DNA of 64,000 nt, taken from contig JAIVEN010000021.1 in NCBI GenBank assembly GCA_026686845.1, positions 24,198,001 to 24,262,000 on the forward strand. Direction: 5' to 3'. The DNA is from Adenanthera pavonina. Lineage: Eukaryota > Streptophyta > Magnoliopsida > Fabales > Fabaceae. Shown piece after piece: positions 45,921-57,439 of the stretch (position 1 is its first letter; every line of letters starts with the position of its first letter). Below the pieces are notes generated by a model. It searched no databases and was not told where the DNA came from. It was given only the letters and a program-made list of their open reading frames with translations. A program made the translations under genes and the position numbers.

Positions 45921-47915
45921 TTATCCATTTCCCAATATATCATCCAGAATGCGAATTGGTCCAATGTGACCTAAGTTGTTAAACAAGCAGCGAACCAAGA
46001 CATTCCAAGTAGCGATATTCGGAAATATTCCTTCAGTCGTCATTTTATGAAGATATACAATGGCCTCTTCAATGCCTAGTGAATTACAAATACCCCACAG
46101 AAGACTAGTATATGCTATAATGTCTGGACGCCATTCCTTTCCTGCTGTTAGCTTATCAAAGAGTTGCATGGCTGTTCTAACCTTACCCCACATACAGTAT
46201 GAATAAATAATTACATTAATGGTAGTGATATCTGGCTTTGCTCCATTCACCAACATTTTCCCAAAAATCTGTACAACTTGCTCTTGCATTCCAACACGAG
46301 AAAATCCATACATCATAGTATTATAAGTAACAGAAGTTAGCTCCAACTTCAGTTCTTCCAACTCCTTAATAAGCCCACAAGCTTCTTTAAATCTGTTAGC
46401 CCTAAATAAACCATACAATAACTCGTTATATGTAATGATATTTGGCAGGCACTCATATTTCTCCATCTGATCAAGCACACCCATTGCCCATTCTACTCGT
46501 CCACTAGCACACAAGCCCTTAATAAATGTGTTGAATGTAACAACGGTGGGAGGACAACCATGATTATTCATGATTTCTATAAGACGGTAAGCATGGTTAA
46601 ACATAGAGTTCTGACAAAGGACATCCACCATGGAGGTATATACCACAACATTAGGATGACAACCACAAGTTATCATTTTGTTCCATGTCCCAGAAGCACC
46701 TAGCAAATTGCCGACTTTTGCAAAACCGTAAATAAGAGAGCCAAATGTGGTAACATTTGGACGGCACAAATTATTTTTCATACGATTACAAACAGATAGA
46801 GCCTCTTCTATATAACCATTGGAGCAGAGACCATAAATTACAGTGTTATATGCAACAACATTGGGCTTAATTCCCTCTTGAATCATACGACTCCACAAGC
46901 TATGAACCTCACCGAATTGGCCACCCAAAAAATAGCCTTTTATCAAAGAAGCAAATGTATGAATATTGGGGCTGCATCCTCTCATAAACATTTGGCCAAA
47001 AACTGCAAGAGATAAGTCAACATTCCCCGCATCACAAAGACAACTAATAACTGTAGAGTAAGTGACAACATTTGGGTCCATACCTTTATCTCGCATTTCA
47101 ATGATCAAATCAAAGGCCTCTTTAATTTTATAATCTTTGCATACTCCATGTATCAAAGAATTATAAACAGGTACCACAGGTGCAAATCTCGCAGCTAGCT
47201 TCTTTGCTTCCTCTACCTGACCAAACTTGCACATAGAAGAAACTATAGTCGTGTAGCTCACTGCATCTGGAGGGCAACCCTTACTTGACATTTCTTCAAG
47301 CAACTTGCAAGCCCCTTCCACCTTTCCATTTTGACAGAGAGCCTTGATAAGAATGTTATATGTAAACACATTTGGCTCCAAACCTTCCCCCTTCATGTTG
47401 TTATATACAGGATTGATCATCTGAAACCTATTTTCACCCAGCAATGCATCCAAGAGGTGATTATATATCCTGACTGTGGGTTTACACCCAAATTCCCTTA
47501 TCCTGTATAACATCTTCAAAGCTTGATCAGCCAACCCAGCTTGCCGATATGAATGTATAACACGGATGAATAAGTCTTCAGAGCAATCTATTCCTTCCAA
47601 CTTCATGTGTTGCAGAAGATACTGAACTCCATCAATATGGGAATTTCTTCCAAGTTTCTCAATCATAGTCTGGTATGTCGAACGGGTGTGTTTGAAAGCT
47701 GTAGAATTGGCCAAGGACTTGAAGTATTCAAGTGCCATCACAATATCTCGCTCATGTCTCAATCTTTTCACAACTTCGGATTCCTTAAGAACGGACACAT
47801 TTGTGGATTCGACTTGGGGTTTATCAAGATCAACAATTGGGTTCGTTTTGAGTACAAACGGAATTGAAGGCTTGCGTACTTTTAACACTAAGGAACACCC
47901 TTCTCTTAAATACAT
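45921..47915 (-). CDS. P-class pentatricopeptide repeat protein (At3g48810-like)
   Basis: Intronless 664-residue PPR protein. P-class PPR proteins bind organellar RNA sequence-specifically, helping stability, splicing or translation. About 14-15 tandem 35-residue repeats run from roughly residue 78 to the end, for example VFTYNILIKALCQNGKVEGA, VVTYSTVISCLCDAGNVDLS and VVAYNTVIYGLCSNGYIEEA. No E, DYW or SMR domain follows. The N-terminus MYLREGCSLVLKVRKPSIPF is basic and hydrophobic and lacks early acids, fitting an organelle presequence. Together with the motif order it matches Arabidopsis At3g48810. One repeat near residue 245 is shortened (the RFAPVVPVYNSLIHGVCK region), which also occurs in the Arabidopsis relative. 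The target RNA is unknown; mitochondrial location is likely but not proven. Confidence 0.95.
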   Translation of the reverse strand: MYLREGCSLVLKVRKPSIPFVLKTNPIVDLDKPQVESTNVSVLKESEVVKRLRHERDIVMALEYFKSLANSTAFKHTRSTYQTMIEKLGRNSHIDGVQYLLQHMKLEGIDCSEDLFIRVIHSYRQAGLADQALKMLYRIREFGCKPTVRIYNHLLDALLGENRFQMINPVYNNMKGEGLEPNVFTYNILIKALCQNGKVEGACKLLEEMSSKGCPPDAVSYTTIVSSMCKFGQVEEAKKLAARFAPVVPVYNSLIHGVCKDYKIKEAFDLIIEMRDKGMDPNVVTYSTVISCLCDAGNVDLSLAVFGQMFMRGCSPNIHTFASLIKGYFLGGQFGEVHSLWSRMIQEGIKPNVVAYNTVIYGLCSNGYIEEALSVCNRMKNNLCRPNVTTFGSLIYGFAKVGNLLGASGTWNKMITCGCHPNVVVYTSMVDVLCQNSMFNHAYRLIEIMNNHGCPPTVVTFNTFIKGLCASGRVEWAMGVLDQMEKYECLPNIITYNELLYGLFRANRFKEACGLIKELEELKLELTSVTYNTMMYGFSRVGMQEQVVQIFGKMLVNGAKPDITTINVIIYSYCMWGKVRTAMQLFDKLTAGKEWRPDIIAYTSLLWGICNSLGIEEAIVYLHKMTTEGIFPNIATWNVLVRCLFNNLGHIGPIRILDDILGNG

Positions 47916-49900
47916 TGTAATTTATGATCGAAACAAAGCTTTTAGTTTGAGATTCAAGAAGCTGAAAACCCAAGAGAAAATAGACTAAGAAATGCGCCAA
48001 CAGGGACGACTTTGAGGTATCCCAGCTCACTTGGGCCAAAAAATTTCTTTATTCACCGGAGGATCTCAAAATACAGGAATTTCATCACTAGGCAAATGAA
48101 AATATTTCAAAATTTTATCTACTCTTTCTTCTCATGGAACCGAACCATCATACCGCCAAAAATTCTTCACAAAGCAAGCCTATGAAGCACCTTTATTTGC
48201 CTAAGGACGTAGACAGAAACATGCGGCAGCCTTCAACCCGTTGCTGGCTACAATCTCTCACATGGGCTCGCCCAGCCACCACTTGGGTTCATAACTAGCC
48301 ATGGTGAATGGCCTCACCGGTGAGCAGATCCAAAGACTGGTTGGTGCCGGTGAGGTGGAGCACGACAACAGACGAAGGGCGGCAGTTCGTCGCGTAAAAG
48401 GGGGAAGGACCTTTCCCAATTAATGCTGTGTTTGAATTAAGTGCGATATGCTCGCCATATTTTTACCTCACAAACTTCATTTCCCACAAAATTTTTTAAA
48501 ATCATTTTAGAAAAAATAAAACTAAATTAATTATATCAAAATATTTTACAAACTAATATAATAATTTATTCACTTTAAACATAAGTATTTTATTTTAAGG
48601 AAAAATATAATTTTAGTTGTTAAAGTTTTACTCAGCTTGTTTGGGGAAAAAATAAGCTCAGCTTTACTTTAGTCGTCTAAAGATTTCATTATGATACAAA
48701 TTGTAGGTCAGCTGTATGAAATAGTGATATACAAAAGAAATTAGATAGCTATATTTAGTATACCATTTATAAGCATTGGATTTTAATTTTCATTAATAAG
48801 TTAAGAGCTAATATGGCCTTTAAATATAAGAGTAGTTTTCCATGTTTAAAAACAAATATTATCGTCACCAAAAGTGATTGAGTTAATGGTAAGAAATTTG
48901 ACATCTCTTAACAATGTCTTAAAGAGAGACGCTCAATAGTTCTTCATCTCTCCAATCCCCACTTAGCTTTCTATTTTTGCAATGGGGAAAACCTTCTCAG
49001 ATACACACACCCCCAGCCACCACTTGACTAACAATGGTGAATGGCCTTACTGGAGCAAAGGGGCTGGGATGGTGGTTTGTGAAAAGCTGCTGCCATAACG
49101 ATATCGCTCATTTTCCTTCCTCTTCCAATATTTTCAAATATATGTGCATAGGTGTCAAATATCAATATGTGTGTGTGTTACTTTACACCACATCTTAAAC
49201 TGGAAGTGATATAACTTTTAAATTATTGACATCTGAATTTTTTTTAAGGTAATATACTAATTTATTCGTTCAGAAAATATTTTTTATAAAAAAAAGTGCG
49301 ACATTATTCCTAAATAAATATGATTTACATGGCCTAATGCTAATGCAAAACTACTATTACGTTAAATGTTTAATTATCCCTTAAACTTGCTAAGACAATA
49401 TTAACAATGATATGTTACTTTGGAAAGCAGTTAGGTTTAAAGTCTTTTTCATAGCATATTGTAATGATACATGAGCATCAAAGGTCATGTTAAACTAAAG
49501 AGAGATAATTAAAAGGGATCAATTTTTTTTTTTTTAAAACTTATCTTTAGAAGAATAAAACGTTAATTCATTCTAACAAAATATTTTCATAGATATTCAT
49601 TTTAATATCTTAAGCATTTAAGTTAAAATTCATCCTTACAATTTTATGAGTTCAAATTTGACATGCATCCCTAAGAATGTGCGCATAATATACATATTTC
49701 ATACGTACATTTTATATGTACGGTCTAAATTCTTTTATCATACAAAATCAACTATTGAGACTGTATCAAAGAAAAAAAAAATCTTCATCTATTGAGCCAA
49801 CAGCCAACCCGTTCTTGCAAGAATAAGGTTTGGGTTTACGAATACTCGGTTGCGATACTAGAACAAGTAGTGGAGATGATAACAAAGGAAGCAATCTTTT
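47916..49900. other. Intergenic region between the PPR and SFR2 genes
   Basis: Both genes point left, so this holds the PPR 5' region (about 47916-48100) and sequence beyond the SFR2 3' end. A GC-richer block at 48130-48420 has no recognised coding content. Part of it (CCAGCCACCACTTG with ATGGTGAATGGCC) recurs near 49013-49046. The rest is AT-rich and no gene is seen. Confidence 0.5.
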
Positions 49901-50691
49901 ATTATACATCACTTAATGCTGCCAGAGAATACCAGTTGCGTATGGCATAGGAAAAGCAGATATATCTGAGGAGACGAAAAGCATTTAATAAAACTCGCAA
50001 GGCATCTGTAATTAAGATAGACCATGAAACTATCAACTTTTGTACAGATACGACAAGCAGCACAGCAAGTTATGGCATTTAACAAAGCCATCGCAGGAAG
50101 CACATACAAACAGAATACTTGAAAAAGCATTAAGAAGTTCCTAGGGGATGTACATTTATGTATCATATATTTCGATGATGAAACCAAACTAGACGCGAGA
50201 AATTCCTTTGTCTTGATCCAATTACTGATGATTGTTCTTCTGCTGTGAAGGTTGCCCCAAAATAAAGTGGAGTCATATGGCTGCACAAATTAGAATACAT
50301 TAAAATGAACTTGAGCAGTACTAAATGAGATTCTCTATGATATTCAACAACGAAGTACTAAGAAAACAGATATTCTATCAATTGTGATGAACCGGGTTGA
50401 GAATGCCTAGGACCTATAATATCTGGCTACTGAGCATAGAGAAATTCAGGTTCTGCATTGGGTTGCAAGGTAAAGGAGGCACTTCCACCTTATATTAAGC
50501 AGTAAATGACTTCTTTGCTGTGCATATGACTAGTGTTTGGTGTTAAACATCATCATAATCAGAGCACTAGATTAAGTACAACCAAAAAAATCAAATTCAG
50601 ATGAAGTAAAATAGACTGTAGACTTATGTTCCTTTCCCTTGGATGAAGTGCTCATTGTGAGAGACAAGAGTTTTGGACATTTAGCAAGACA
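49901..50691 (-). other. SFR2 3' untranslated region and flank
   Basis: Sequence downstream of the SFR2 stop on the minus strand. It has moderate complexity and one open frame (49909-50286) without recognisable similarity, so it is read as 3' UTR or flank, not a gene. Confidence 0.4.
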
Positions 50692-53600
50692 TTAAAATCT
50701 ACCATCAAGAGGCTGAAGAACTGGCACGACACACTTCTTTTGAGGTTTCCTTTTCCTTTTCAGGGAGAATGGCCGGATAATGAATCTTGAGAAGCGGCTC
50801 AAAGGATCCTGTAGACCATCCATCACATAGTGACCAAACCGCCAATCTTGCTCAATATAAGGTCGCTGAATAGGTTCATCAAGCCCACCTACAATGAGAA
50901 ACAAGAAGAATTGTAATTTAATTTTGTCCAAATGTTACCGCTAATATAGAATCATTCAGTCTTGAATCAAGAGTCACATGGAATTCTAGACATGCCAAAC
51001 TACAGTTACATGGGACGAACAGACTTTGTTGATCTAACTTGTCAAATACCATGTAACTCATAAATTGAACCACTACTTGATATTATTTTTAAATTTGCAA
51101 TGCAACAAGTCATGGTAACTTAAGATACACGGATTTAGAACTCAATAAGGACCCAGAAACATTCGTCCTCAACTTTTGCACATTGGTGATAATATTACTT
51201 CTATGACCTTAAACTGACAAAGTTATTGGCTTCAAGCGCTGAAGGCCAAACAATGTGACTGAATAAATCAGTGAGCAAATAGTTAAACTGAGAGAGGGAA
51301 TAGAGAGAGATGAACAAGGGAAATCCAAAAGATGCATGCATGCAGTCAAGCACACCCTGAAACAGAACATAAGCTGAAAGTTAAAAATGTAAATGATGTT
51401 GACGGGACTGAGGGGTGCAGGGGAAGATTTACGGTAGGAGAGGTAAGAAGTCCCAAAAGGAAGCTGAAAGGGGCCTATTTTTATACCAGAAGGAAGAAAC
51501 TGTGGCCCCAAACACATAAGGACAAGGAGCTGGCAAAATAGGGGCAAATGGAGAAAACCCAGTTTAACTACTTTTGTTTGGTAGTGAGCAGGTTGGAGAG
51601 AGAAAGAATGGGAGGAGGACAGAATATTACGGAGCGAGGGAGGGAGGCTAGAGGAGGCAAGCAGAATTGAAGTAGTGAAAGGGATCTTGGTCTCTCGAAT
51701 ACCAGGGAAAGCATTGTCATTTTCTTCTTTTCTCTTGTTGCTCTTCTTTCTGATATTCAGACCACTTCTCTGTTAATATAACAGCAGCCTGCTTCCTTTG
51801 GCAGTGGGCAATTGAATCAGAATCCATAAATGATACAAACTCAGTCTCAACAAATACCTGCATACATCAAACTGTGCTTGTCTACAGCCCGATAAAATGG
51901 TCTAGTTTTCTTCTCATTGGCAGCTCTCTGGAGTTCATTCCATGCTCTTTCACGGTCTTCATGAGTGACTTTACCCGTGTTCACAATCTGAAATTAAGGG
52001 CACATTGAAGATGTCTGTCAAGATTTACAGAAAAGTAATGTATGTAAAAAATGACATAAAAACAGAGTTCTAACTTTAGAAAATAGGTGATAAGAAGGAC
52101 GTGGGATGCGTGCAAAATTATTAGCTCGGTCAACTGCTACAAGTCCAAACTTTGGACCATATCCATCAGCCCACTCCCAGTTATCAGAAATAGTCCAAAA
52201 CAGGTAACCAAGCACAGGCACACCCTATAAAACCATAAAAGGAAGGCATGACGTCCAATCAGTAATTACAATGGATCACATGATTTAAAGTTGATCAATG
52301 TTGAGTTTAGAGTCCAAACCATTATCATGGCCGCATATACAGCAAGCAAATGTTCTAACAGATATGGCCGACGGATTAGATCTGTCTCATCAGATACCCC
52401 ATTTTCAGTAATGATGAAGGGAACATTTCGATGCTTGTATCTTTCATGGAACTGAAGCAACATGCGATATAAGCCATCAGGATATACCCCACGACCAGAT
52501 TCACTGTACTCATCTGTTTCCACAAGTTTTAGTCCAGCACCAGAAACCACTTCCTAAATGTCAGAATTGTGTAAGTATGAGCCTGATGCAGACAGTACAT
52601 TTATCAAGGTTAATAAAACAAACCTGCCCATAGTAGTTTATGCCTATAAAATCCAGCTTGTCAGAAATACTATCAATGAACGGGAAGAGAGTCAAAGAAT
52701 TAGCCAGTGAAACAGCAGCAACATCGAACAGACCATAGGGTCGCATGAATGAAACGTGGTGGGCTACACCAACTATGGGTTTTAATAAGTTACTGCCAAA
52801 AGGTCATCATAAATCAGAAAATTATAATTACAAAATTAGCAGAGAGGTCAATCAGGTTCATCAACTATGAATGTGTAACCTAATAACTGAGAAGGAATGA
52901 AAAGGAGAAAAAGTCATAAAACATTGTTCAATGTTCAAGCTACACATTCTAAAGCTTCTTCGAGAAAGTAAAACCTCTGTTCATGGATATAATCATATGC
53001 TTTTGAGTGTGCAATAGCTATCCAATGCATGGCCTGTTGGAAAACGCCAGTTGGAAGAGCAGAAGTAGCAACCTCCAGCATATCGGGATCACCACCAGGC
53101 CAAGCTCCAGCACAATAAGTAAGCATACAGAAGACATGAGGTTCATTAAAAGTAACCCAATATTCTACCAGATCAGATACGCTATTTACAACAAGCCTGC
53201 ACCATGGAATGGAAGATATGAGGAAAAGCATCATTTCAGATACTACCATAAGAAGAATAATTCATTTACAATTACACGACCATGGAAAAAAATTAGGAAC
53301 ATATAGGAGGGTAAGCTCCAAAATGCCCGATACAATCTCAGAAGCATCACTTCAGATGTTGCTTAACATTTCAGATTGTTGAAATTGGCACCTTAGTGCT
53401 AAGTAACAACTAAATTAAGGAAAAGAAATGCAAACAAGAGGCTGAAATGAGCCCACAAGAAAACATGAAGTCTTAAACCAAGGGAAGGACATGTGCAGGG
53501 GCAAGGAAGAGGAGTCATTTCAAAATTACCATCCTTGCTTGGCTTAAAAAATTTTGCATATCAAGATTTTCTTCTTACTTTATGTTGATAAACTAAAGGG

Positions 53601-56600
53601 GTCCCAAAAGTTAGCCTTTAAGTTTTCAATTTAATGCCTATGCTTCTTATGTTGGCTGACTAAAGATCACATCAGATTTAGTTAGTGAAATTATGTGCAT
53701 TCCACTAGCTAATTTAGCTTCAACAAGACAGTGTTATAACAGATCATTAAGGATCTGTTTAAAAATGGAATGAAATTGTCAAGAGTCATTTGAGAAATAA
53801 ATAAATAAAATAAAAGAATCAAATCTAAAACTCAAGCAAACTATGGTGACCAATTGTTAATTTAACCTATATTTTTTACGACAGTGGCATACCACAAAAA
53901 TTTCTATCACTTTCTTTCCTTAACTTTTTCTTGTTCTATCTCCTGCCATGGGTGGGGGCGTGGGGCAGAGTGATAAAAAAGGATTTTGTTAGAGGAATAT
54001 TGATTCCTGAAGAAATCTAAGATATATTGAGCACAGAGAAAATAGAAAGACGCAATCTGACACAGCAAAAATCCAAACAAATAAGTTAAACCAATTTGAA
54101 ATCTGTATCTTTCCTTCATTACCAATTAAATCTAATCCACAGAAACATAAACATTTAGAAAATCAAAAGGGCAACAAATAAGTTAAACCAGTTTGAAATC
54201 TATAGACCTCAACAATAGAATTATTGAGAAGTATTTTGCCATCACACTCTCTCCCATTCTCTCTTTCTCTCTGTCTCCCTTGTTCTTCCTCTTTCTCCTT
54301 GCCCCTCCCCCTTTTCATCCTTTGTTCTAAATGAGGTAGGCTAGGCATCCCACTTCATATCCCATGTGACTATATCCTTTGTGTTGCGTAATCTACACTA
54401 AGACAAGGACATACATCTCAACTTCAGATTATATTGGGGCTACCTGAAAAATTCATAGAACTCCACGTATATAACCTGGCCCTGTTTTTAACAGTATTAA
54501 TTTGTTTAAATCACCAAATGAAGTATTTTCAGTCATAAAAACTTAGCCAATAGGAAACAAGGGTATGCCAAATTAATACATTCTGTACTCTTCCCTAACC
54601 TCAGATTTCTAACAGTATAGGATTTGACTATGGTGTTCCACCTAAGGTCTGTTTAAGGGAGTTTCTCGTACACATATGCAGGGAGATTAGAGAGACTTGA
54701 TGGCCTTTGTGAAGGACCATTTTTTCCAAAAGCTTAGGCCGTTCAAAGTTTCCAGAATTGTTTAGACATATATATCTCTAACATGGCCTCTCAACCAGAA
54801 GTGTGGAAGAAGTATAGACTCAACTTTTCTTGAAAAGATAATGGTAGTGACAATGATCAAAACCATGACCACCTGATCAATGAGGCATCGAAACCATATC
54901 AATGACCATAAATTACTGAAAACTTAAACTACTAGGAGAAGGCCCAAAACTGGTTTCAACATATATCCATCATCTCTATATTGTTTTCATTTTGTGCCTT
55001 TGTTCAGGAGAATATCTTGTCCTCCACTTCTTTGCAATACTTTTTTCCCTTAAATTTTCATTTTCCTTCTCATATGCACACACTTCATCCAGAAACAAGA
55101 AAATGACGGAAATCCACAGTAAATAGCTCCCTTATCATATCAGACTACTGATTTGGTAAAAGTCTATATGAAAATCAAAAGTTCAATCAAGTTTGACATC
55201 ATAATTGCTATATATTTTGGGACAAATCATTATTGATATTAATACAATAAAGATATGGCATGCATTGTGATTTGGGTAAGCAGTAGTTTCACTTACAACC
55301 AAAGATAGGCTGGCACAGGGCAATGGTTGTTCTAACTTGAATGTCATGAGAAGCAGATATAGAAATAACATATACGGACAACAAACATTGAAGGAAGGAC
55401 TAACCTGGTAAAGTCCATGAAATAATCAACAGTCTTTTCCAGCTTCCAACCTCCATACTCACCAGCCCAGGGTGGTAGTGAGTGATGAAAAAGAGTGAGC
55501 ATGACTTTCATTCCATATGACCGAACCCTATTGATAATCCACTTATAACGCTCCAAAGCAGCATAATTGACCTAAGAAGATTGAGTGACTCATAAAATTA
55601 AAAATCTCTGCACCAGTTGAATTCATTGAAATGGTTTTTGATGAAAAAAAATTAGAAAACATTTTGGCTGACTCCATAAGAAGCTATTTAACAATATTAT
55701 TTCAGTTACCATACTTGCCAAATAGTGATAAATGGTGTCATTGTAATACTTAATCAGTATGGAAGGCCATTATCACACTTACAGATTCTTTTAGCCCATT
55801 TACAGGCTCATGCGGCATTATTCTTGACCAATCTATACCCATGCGAAAAACAGTAGCACCAGTATCTTTGGCCAACTTCAGTTCTGTATCAGGATCAGAC
55901 CAAAACCTTAATCTCTCCTCCCTGAGAATCAGGCATTATTTTCTATTTAGCTCAAAAATATCGACTGTGATATAATCAAGATACCCCAAAAAGTGCAAAA
56001 GATCCATCTGTTTTAGTAATTAACATTTAAAAAAATACATGATATCAACATTAAAATATGGACTTACGGGCGTGGAACATTATGCCAAGCAGTTACATTG
56101 TGAGGGTGCTCTTCTTTTGGCACAGTAGCTGGTGCTGCTTCTTGTTCTTCCTCTTCTATATACTTCTCAAATCCTCTAATCATGGCCTCCAGAGCAACCT
56201 TTAAAGGCTTTTTACTCTTTTTAACTGTGATATCACCATGTTGTCGAGATAATACAGCAGGTTGGGACCCACCATCACCAGCGGCAGAGCCAATTATAGC
56301 ATCAGCTTGTTGTTTGACCTCTTGTGAGTCATCATTAGGCTTTTGTTCTTCTGCAAACTGAATCCAAGCATCATTAAGCCTATCCTCAACATGTGCTGGT
56401 GCTGTAGCCAGGCCGAAGAAAAACCCATTTTTCTCTTCTGCAGGTAGTCATGAGAAAAGAAAAAAATTATGTGAACCCCATTAAGATATTCACAACTATA
56501 CATAAAGAGACATAAGCTAAGTGGCAGTACCATATATATAAAAATGTTAATTATCAACAACAAGCCAAAAACTATAAAAGTTGTTGAGTTTGCTAAACTT

Positions 56601-57318
56601 CATAGCAAATACAGCTAATAGAAGCAATTATAATTCGATAACTTTTCTTTTGGTAGCTGTGCAATTCTTGCTTCTTTATTTCGTATACAGAGGGCTAAAG
56701 CCAAGAAACTAAAACGGAGTCATAATCCTGGGTAGAAGAACCCCTCTAATATCATCAAGAAACAGCGCCCCACAATCTGGCGACGGATGGTCCAGCTCCG
56801 AATTGAAACATGCATTCTGTGAGAAAAATTTCTCCCCAACCAACGACTCCAGTGCCTTCGCTATTAGTGTGTAATTCTTACTTATAATCCTGTGCATACA
56901 GCCCGAAATCAATTTCAGTTGAAATAAGAAATTAAACTACATTTCCTCCCATTCAAAATCGTGTTCGAGCTTGAGACTTCACCAGAATAAGCTCTCGCAA
57001 TTGAAGTATACATGGTTCTCCCAACTATGTAGTTAAGCTTACAAAGTATTCCCCTGACCGTGAGTTAATCACTAAAACTTCACTAACAAATCCCAGATTA
57101 TGCCCAAACAGCCTGAAACCGAAAGTTTTCATTTCCAGTTTATTACCGTCAACATTGAAGACGGCGAGTACATCGGAGGACTCGTCGATAGGCGAGCGGA
57201 ATGGGCGGAGATTCTTTCTCCGATAAAGGGAGAATGAGAAGGCATTGGCGGCGACGGTGATGGTGACGAGTGCTCCAGCAAGTTTGGTGGCGGTAACGAA
57301 GAGAGCAACAAACGTCAT
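50692..57318 (-). CDS. SFR2: SENSITIVE TO FREEZING 2, galactolipid:galactolipid galactosyltransferase
   Basis: Glycoside hydrolase family 1 enzyme of the outer chloroplast envelope. It moves galactose between MGDG molecules, making oligogalactolipids and diacylglycerol during freezing or dehydration. Ten exons on the minus strand: 57318-57147, 56437-56068, 55921-55783, 55571-55405, 53196-52975, 52792-52624, 52553-52320, 52224-52075, 51987-51858, 50888-50692, giving 649 residues. The N-terminal membrane anchor lies at about 3-25, then FRSPIDES. Exon 2 holds the acidic/Lys-rich linker region typical of SFR2. Catalytic residues are visible: acid/base Glu301 in TFNEP and nucleophile Glu463 in TENGV. 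Other signatures are VMLTLFHHSLPPWA, LDFIGINYYGQ, DNWEWADGYGPKFGL and GHYVMDGLQDPLSR. The ATG at 57318 is the first in frame. Intron 4 is long (2.2 kb). Identification is strong across all exons. Confidence 0.96.
54077..54210. repeat. Short direct repeat in SFR2 intron 4
   Basis: ACAAATAAGTTAAACCA followed by TTTGAAATCT occurs at about 54077 and again at about 54174, offset by 97 bp with one or two differences. Confidence 0.75.
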
Positions 57319-57383
57319 GTCGTCGGGCCTCCGGCGTCGCGCCCACTCACTGAAACGCAAACACGAGTGCGAGGGAGGATGTC

Positions 57384-57389
57384 CACGTG
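57384..57389 (-). promoter_or_regulatory. G-box/ABRE in the SFR2 promoter
   Basis: Within GTCCACGTGTC, on the minus strand reading GACACGTGGAC, is a palindromic CACGTG core 66-71 bp upstream of the SFR2 start codon. GACACGTGG is the classic ABA-responsive-element form. A role in cold or dehydration control is inference. Confidence 0.5.
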
Positions 57390-57439
57390 TCTCAGAGATA
57401 ACGGGCTCATAAAGCGGGAGTGCTCCGAGGGGCCCACCT

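Noticed and set aside
49909..50286. A 125-residue minus-strand frame downstream of SFR2
   Set aside because: It lies in the probable SFR2 3' UTR or flank, is Cys/Leu/Ser-rich and matches no family I know.
51209..51547. Frames on both strands in SFR2 intron 9
   Set aside because: They are intronic, have no domain, and the flanking SFR2 exons join in frame without them.
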